Shown here piece after piece: positions 6,704 through 10,316 of a stretch of 10,316 nucleotides of DNA. Each line of letters starts with the position of its first letter. Positions within the stretch are counted from its first letter, which is position 1. Both the position numbers and the translations under genes were made by a program. This DNA comes from Bacteroidota bacterium. GTDB taxonomy: Bacteria > Bacteroidota > Rhodothermia > Rhodothermales > Rubricoccaceae. The stretch covers positions 1 to 10,316 of the forward strand of contig JADFLK010000039.1 in NCBI GenBank assembly GCA_022564455.1. The letters are read 5' to 3'. A model generated the notes under the pieces. That model was not told the DNA's origin, searched no databases, and saw nothing but the letters and a program-made list of their open reading frames with translations.

Positions 6704-6936
6704 AGGCTATACGCTCACCGATAGAAGTCATCACGTCACCAAACGGCGTGCCGGCGCGGTTGCGTTGGAAGGGGGAATGGGTGCAGGTCGAACGCCGGAT
6801 TAATGCCTGGGTGATTCAGGGGGTTTGGTGGAGCGATGAAGTGCGCCGCGAATACATGCGGGTGCTCACCTCAATCGGCGTGGTCGAGATATACCGGGAA
6901 GGGGATAGTTGGTGGTTATCGCGCGTACTGGATTGA
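6700..6936 (+). CDS. Small DUF6504-type protein of the mutagenesis operon
   Basis: The 78-residue product is short, basic and tryptophan-rich. The pattern PARLRWKGEWVQVERRINAWVIQGVWW, then YMRVLTSIGVVEIYREGDSWWLSRVLD, matches my recollection of the DUF6504 family: a small predicted beta-barrel-like protein often found beside ImuB and DnaE2 genes in Actinobacteria. Its function is unknown. The start codon overlaps the imuB stop (ATGA), which indicates translational coupling, and dnaE2 begins 6 bp after its stop. It thus sits where a component needed in step with both proteins would be. It has no resemblance to ImuA, which is RecA-like and far longer. The family call rests on memory of the pattern and should be treated as probable. 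The reality of the gene is well supported by its tight operon fit. Confidence 0.75.
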   Translation: MKAIRSPIEVITSPNGVPARLRWKGEWVQVERRINAWVIQGVWWSDEVRREYMRVLTSIGVVEIYREGDSWWLSRVLD

Positions 6937-6942
6937 GGAGCC

Positions 6943-9900
6943 ATGCTTGTCCATTTGCACACCCGAAGCTGGTACTCATTCCTCGCCGGCGGCTCTTCGC
7001 CCGTTGATCTTGTGGCACAGGCCGCCGCATACGGACAGAAGGCGTTGGCCCTTACCGATGTCAACGGGGTCTACGGGGTTGTTCGGTTTCAGAAGACGTG
7101 CGAACACATCGGCATCAAGCCAATCTTCGGCGCTGAAGTGACCATAGAGAACGCGTCTCTTGTGCTCCTGGCGGCCACAAACGAAGGCTACGCCAACCTG
7201 TGCGCACTGCTGACGGATGCCCACTTGCGCGATCGTGAGCAGCCATCTGCGCTGTTCGAGGAGTTGGACGCTCACTCGGACGATCTGTGGTGCCTCACGG
7301 GAACAGAAGGCAGCAAGCTGTGGAATTGCCTTGATGCCGGAGAAACCCGCGAAGCTCGTCAGTGGGTCGGCGAGCTTCACGATGTGTTCGGTGAGCGCCT
7401 GAGCATCGAGGTGGCCCACGCACTCAACCCCGATTCGGATGCCCGGGTGCGCAAGCTCGTCCGCCTCTCGGAGTCCACGGGCGTACCGCTTGTAGCCACG
7501 AACGACGTCCGCCATACTCGTCGTGAAGACTACGTCGTGTACGATCTACTCACGTGCATCCGCAATGGAATCAGCGTTCACGAGCCGCACACCGAGCGGC
7601 CCCGCAATGGCGAACGCGCGCTGATTAGCGAGGAAACCCTGCTCCGCCGCCTGCCGTTGCCCGAGGCCATTGCTCGTTCTATCCAGATCGCCGAAGCCTG
7701 CACTGTCGATCTGCTTCCCGGCGAAATCACGCCGCCAAAGGCCGAGATTCCTGAGGGAACCACCGGAGATGCCTACTTGCGAAAGCTTTGCGAGAAGGGG
7801 CTCGTTGAGCGCTACGGGAGTCCCGTGCCCGTAGAGGCCGGCCATCAACTCGATCACGAACTGGCCGTCATCGCAGACCACGACCTCTCGGAGTTCTTCC
7901 TTGTTGTTCAAGAAGTGGTTGCCGAAAGTCGGCGGCGGAGAATCCGCTGTTCGGGCCGGGGGAGTGCCGCGAGTTCCCTCGTGGCCTACCTGCTTCGGAT
8001 CACCAATGTAGACCCAATTAAATACGGCCTCGTCTTCGAGCGCTTCCTGCATCGAGGCCGGAAAGGCACGCCCGACATCGATATGGATTTCGACTCCGAA
8101 CGGCGCGAGGAAATCATCACGTGGATGGAACAGCGCTTCGGTATCGAGCAAACGGCCATGACGGCCACGGTGGTTCACTACGGCCTGCGTTCGGCGGTTC
8201 GCGACGTTGCCAAGGCGTTTGGCTGGAACATGGAGACGGTCAACACCCTCGGCAAAGCCGTTGCTCCGTCTCATCCCCGACGCATTTTTGAAGTCGCCGA
8301 CACGATCCGATCGGTTCTGGGCTATTCGCCGTTTGTGGAAAAGCTGATCGAGACCGTAGCCAGGCTCGACGGCTGCCCCAGGCATTTAGGCCAGCATTCG
8401 GGCGGGATGGTGCTTTCGCGGCGGCCGCTCAACCAGTTCACGCCGATACAAAAATCTGCCAACGGCGTGCTGGTCACCCAGTTTGCCAAGGACGACACCG
8501 AGCGCCTGGGTCTCGTGAAGCTGGACGTGCTGGCGCTCAGAATGCTTGCCGCCATCTCCGAATGTGTCGAACTCATCGAACGATACGAGGGGTTTTATCT
8601 CGAAGTGGACGATCTGCCCCTGGATGATGAGAAGACGTTCGAGATGATTCGCGCCGGACACACGATTGGCTGCTTCCAGATTGAATCGCAAGGGCAACAT
8701 CACCTGCTAGGCAAGCACCAGCCCGAAACGTTCGACGATCTGATTGCAGAGGTTGCTTTGTTCCGGCCTGGGCCGCTACAAGGCAACGTGGTCGATCCGT
8801 TTGTTCGCCGTCGGCGCGGCAAAGAGAAAGTCGTTTACGACCATCCCAGCCTGATACCTGTACTTGAACACACACTGGGCATCATCCTCTACCAGGATCA
8901 GGTGCTCGAAGTGGCCCACGTCTTTGCCGGGATGAGCCTGGATGATGCAGATGAGTTTCGCTCGCTGATGTCGCACTTCCGCGACCCCGGCGAGATGGAG
9001 AAGATGCGGGACCGGTTTGTCGAGAGTGCTGTTGAGCTTGGGCGGCCGCATGACGTGGCCAACGTGGTGTTCGAGAAAGTGAGCAAATTTGTGGGCTACG
9101 GCTTCTGCCACAGCCATTCCGTGGCTTTTGCCCAGATCGTCTACATCTCCTGTTATCTCAAGGTCCACTTTCCGGCGGCGTACATGGCGGCGTTCATGCA
9201 GCACCGGCCCGGTTTCTACAATCTCACGACGTTGCAAGAGGAGGCCCGCCGCTTTGGCGTAGAAACCATCCCACCCGACCTCGCAAAAAGCTGGTCGCGG
9301 TATGACATAGAGAACGAGGAGGGGGGGAAGTGGCAGATCCGCATGCCGCTCTCGGCCCTCAAGAACTGGACGGAGGCAAAAGCACGCACGTTCATCTTCG
9401 AGCGTCTCCGCAGTCCATTTGAAAGCGTCGAGGATGTGTACCGGCGCTCAACGGTTGGTGTGGCCGAGCTACGAGTGCTCGCCCAAAGTGGCGCTCTCGA
9501 CTCGCTGGCTGGAACTGCTCGCCGGGCGCTGTGGGAAATCGGGGTGCTGGAGCAACGGCTCGGTGAGCCGGGGCAAGGCCGAACTCCCGAATTGTTTGAT
9601 CTGCCTGCCGTCCACATTCGAGACCTTCCCGAGTTGCCCGATCTCGAATTGGCCGAGCGCCTCTCGTGGGACTATCAGGCTCACAATGCGGCCCGCTCTC
9701 ACCCGATGCGTCTGATCCGCCGTCAGCTCAACGAACTTGAAATCCGAACGATTGAAACGTGCTGGCCCCTTGGCGAACTCGCAACCTCCGAAGGTAAATC
9801 GGCCATGGTTACGGTGGGTGGCATTTGCATTCTCAGGCAGCGGCCCGGAACCGCCAACGGCGTTCTCTTTGTCACCTTAGAAGATGAAACCGGCTACCTC

Positions 9901-10131
9901 CAAACAGTCGTATGGCCGTCCGTGCGAGATCGCCTTGAGCATATCCTCAAGCAGGACGCGATCATTGTCAAAGGAGAGGTGCAGGTCGCGGGCAATTGGC
10001 GGGGCCTCGTGCTCACCGATGCTTGGCCGCTCCACGGTGTGTTCGGGGGGTATAAAGGGCACCTCCAGATGGGTGGTGGGACGGATCGCCGTGTCGTTCG
10101 TCCAAAACAATCCAAATCCATCAGGATCTGA
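6943..10131 (+). CDS. dnaE2: Error-prone DNA polymerase III alpha subunit DnaE2
   Basis: The 1062-residue product is a complete C-family polymerase of DnaE2 length. The order is: PHP domain (about 1-200, starting VHLHTRSWYSFLAGGSSP); palm with GRGSAASSLVAYLL, PDIDMDF (377-383, Asp378 and Asp380 equivalent to E. coli D401/D403) and KLDVLALR (Asp528 equivalent to D555); fingers with IILYQDQV and GYGFCHSHSVAFAQIVYISCYLKVHFPAAY; and a C-terminal OB domain (about 953-1030, VLFVTLEDETGYLQTVVW). All three catalytic aspartates are present, so it should be active. The C-terminal domain that binds tau in the replicative DnaE is not evident, as usual for DnaE2. In the PHP domain the usual LTDHxxxYG histidine is replaced (LTDVNGVYG, 37-45). 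GAGGAG (6935-6940) precedes the ATG. As the last gene of the cassette, it would extend past lesions with ImuB and raise mutation after damage. Confidence 0.95.
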   Translation: MLVHLHTRSWYSFLAGGSSPVDLVAQAAAYGQKALALTDVNGVYGVVRFQKTCEHIGIKPIFGAEVTIENASLVLLAATNEGYANLCALLTDAHLRDREQPSALFEELDAHSDDLWCLTGTEGSKLWNCLDAGETREARQWVGELHDVFGERLSIEVAHALNPDSDARVRKLVRLSESTGVPLVATNDVRHTRREDYVVYDLLTCIRNGISVHEPHTERPRNGERALISEETLLRRLPLPEAIARSIQIAEACTVDLLPGEITPPKAEIPEGTTGDAYLRKLCEKGLVERYGSPVPVEAGHQLDHELAVIADHDLSEFFLVVQEVVAESRRRRIRCSGRGSAASSLVAYLLRITNVDPIKYGLVFERFLHRGRKGTPDIDMDFDSERREEIITWMEQRFGIEQTAMTATVVHYGLRSAVRDVAKAFGWNMETVNTLGKAVAPSHPRRIFEVADTIRSVLGYSPFVEKLIETVARLDGCPRHLGQHSGGMVLSRRPLNQFTPIQKSANGVLVTQFAKDDTERLGLVKLDVLALRMLAAISECVELIERYEGFYLEVDDLPLDDEKTFEMIRAGHTIGCFQIESQGQHHLLGKHQPETFDDLIAEVALFRPGPLQGNVVDPFVRRRRGKEKVVYDHPSLIPVLEHTLGIILYQDQVLEVAHVFAGMSLDDADEFRSLMSHFRDPGEMEKMRDRFVESAVELGRPHDVANVVFEKVSKFVGYGFCHSHSVAFAQIVYISCYLKVHFPAAYMAAFMQHRPGFYNLTTLQEEARRFGVETIPPDLAKSWSRYDIENEEGGKWQIRMPLSALKNWTEAKARTFIFERLRSPFESVEDVYRRSTVGVAELRVLAQSGALDSLAGTARRALWEIGVLEQRLGEPGQGRTPELFDLPAVHIRDLPELPDLELAERLSWDYQAHNAARSHPMRLIRRQLNELEIRTIETCWPLGELATSEGKSAMVTVGGICILRQRPGTANGVLFVTLEDETGYLQTVVWPSVRDRLEHILKQDAIIVKGEVQVAGNWRGLVLTDAWPLHGVFGGYKGHLQMGGGTDRRVVRPKQSKSIRI

Positions 10132-10134
10132 CAT

Positions 10135-10165
10135 AAACAAAAACGCCCGCCTCGTTTCTGGGGGC
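10135..10165 (-). terminator. Possible rho-independent terminator, minus strand
   Basis: Read on the minus strand, GCCCCC pairs with GGcGGGC (one bulged C) around an 8-base loop and is followed by GTTTTTGTTT. It would end transcription coming from the right edge, before it runs into the convergent dnaE2 gene. The plus-strand reading has no U-tract, so it does not obviously terminate dnaE2. The stem is short, hence only moderate confidence. Confidence 0.4.
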
Positions 10166-10231
10166 AAGGCGCTAAGTGGAGATGCCGGGGGTCGCGTCCG
10201 GGACGAATCCGTTTGACATCCTGAGCTGGTT

Positions 10232-10316
10232 TTACCTCGAATACACGGGGTTTGGAATCCATTTCCAGAGGTCCGGGTCGAGGCCTACCTCGCACAACGC
10301 ATCGAGGTGGCTGTGC
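10232..10316 (-). pseudogene. Probable truncated GNAT acetyltransferase (RimJ/RimL type), 5' end outside window
   Basis: On the minus strand a frame entering from the right edge reads HLDALCEVGLDPDLWKWI then PNPVYSR and a TAA stop (10232-10234). This resembles the N-terminal motif of RimJ/RimL-like GNAT N-acetyltransferases (HxxALxxxGxdPxLWxWxPxPV), where roughly 150 more residues including the acetyl-CoA-binding segment would normally follow. No continuation could be recognised in the other minus-strand frames down to 10132. The simplest reading is a gene cut short by a stop or deletion beside the dnaE2 operon. The fragment is only about 27 residues, so a chance resemblance or a different short protein end cannot be excluded. 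Confidence 0.4.

Noticed and set aside
7546..8385. Minus-strand open frame of 279 codons inside dnaE2
   Set aside because: It is antisense to conserved polymerase motifs; a shadow frame.

Overview
The window reads as a moderately GC-rich bacterial chromosome segment. Several genes (starts at 2171, 2678, 4687, 4894) have no clear Shine-Dalgarno sequence, while others (1900, 5537, 6943) have GGAGGA or GAGGAG just upstream. This mix, together with exported glycine-rich proteins, a Spy-like periplasmic protein and a lexA-imuB-dnaE2 cassette, would suit the Rhodothermia/Balneolia side of the Bacteroidota. That placement is a weak inference; no rRNA or other marker gene is present.

Left half (1-3577), envelope and secreted functions: the 3' part of an S41-type peptidase gene (+) converges on a lipoprotein gene of the DUF1353 type (-). 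A palindromic repeat of about 115 bp lies exactly between their stop codons, and a lone 13-bp copy of its end occurs about 1 kb away at 2000-2012. The 270 bp between the DUF1353 gene and the next gene hold this copy and no other gene; no convincing promoter could be read there. Two + strand genes follow, a Spy/CpxP-like periplasmic protein and a lipoprotein with a CBM9-like domain. Both carry Gly/Arg-rich low-complexity segments.

Middle (3686-4687): a DUF72 (YecE-like) gene on the minus strand, divergent from the last block.

Right half (4894-10131): a compact DNA-damage mutagenesis operon, lexA-like repressor > imuB > small DUF6504-type gene > dnaE2. The genes are separated by 10 bp, -4 bp (ATGA overlap) and 6 bp. 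The LexA-like protein keeps the Ala-Gly cleavage site and the Ser/Lys dyad, so the expected circuit is RecA-stimulated self-cleavage releasing the operon. A perfect 13-bp palindrome upstream of the preferred lexA start is the candidate operator. ImuB would act as a non-catalytic, clamp-binding adaptor for the DnaE2 polymerase. No imuA is present; the small DUF6504-type gene sits between imuB and dnaE2.

Right edge (10132-10316): a minus-strand terminator-like hairpin and a short reading frame that enters from beyond the window. It resembles the N-terminal part of a RimJ/RimL-type GNAT acetyltransferase but stops early, so it is probably a broken gene.

The clearest biological story is the streamlined, self-regulated translesion synthesis cassette. 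The least explained items are the palindromic repeat at the convergent stop codons, the candidate operator, and the DUF6504-type protein.
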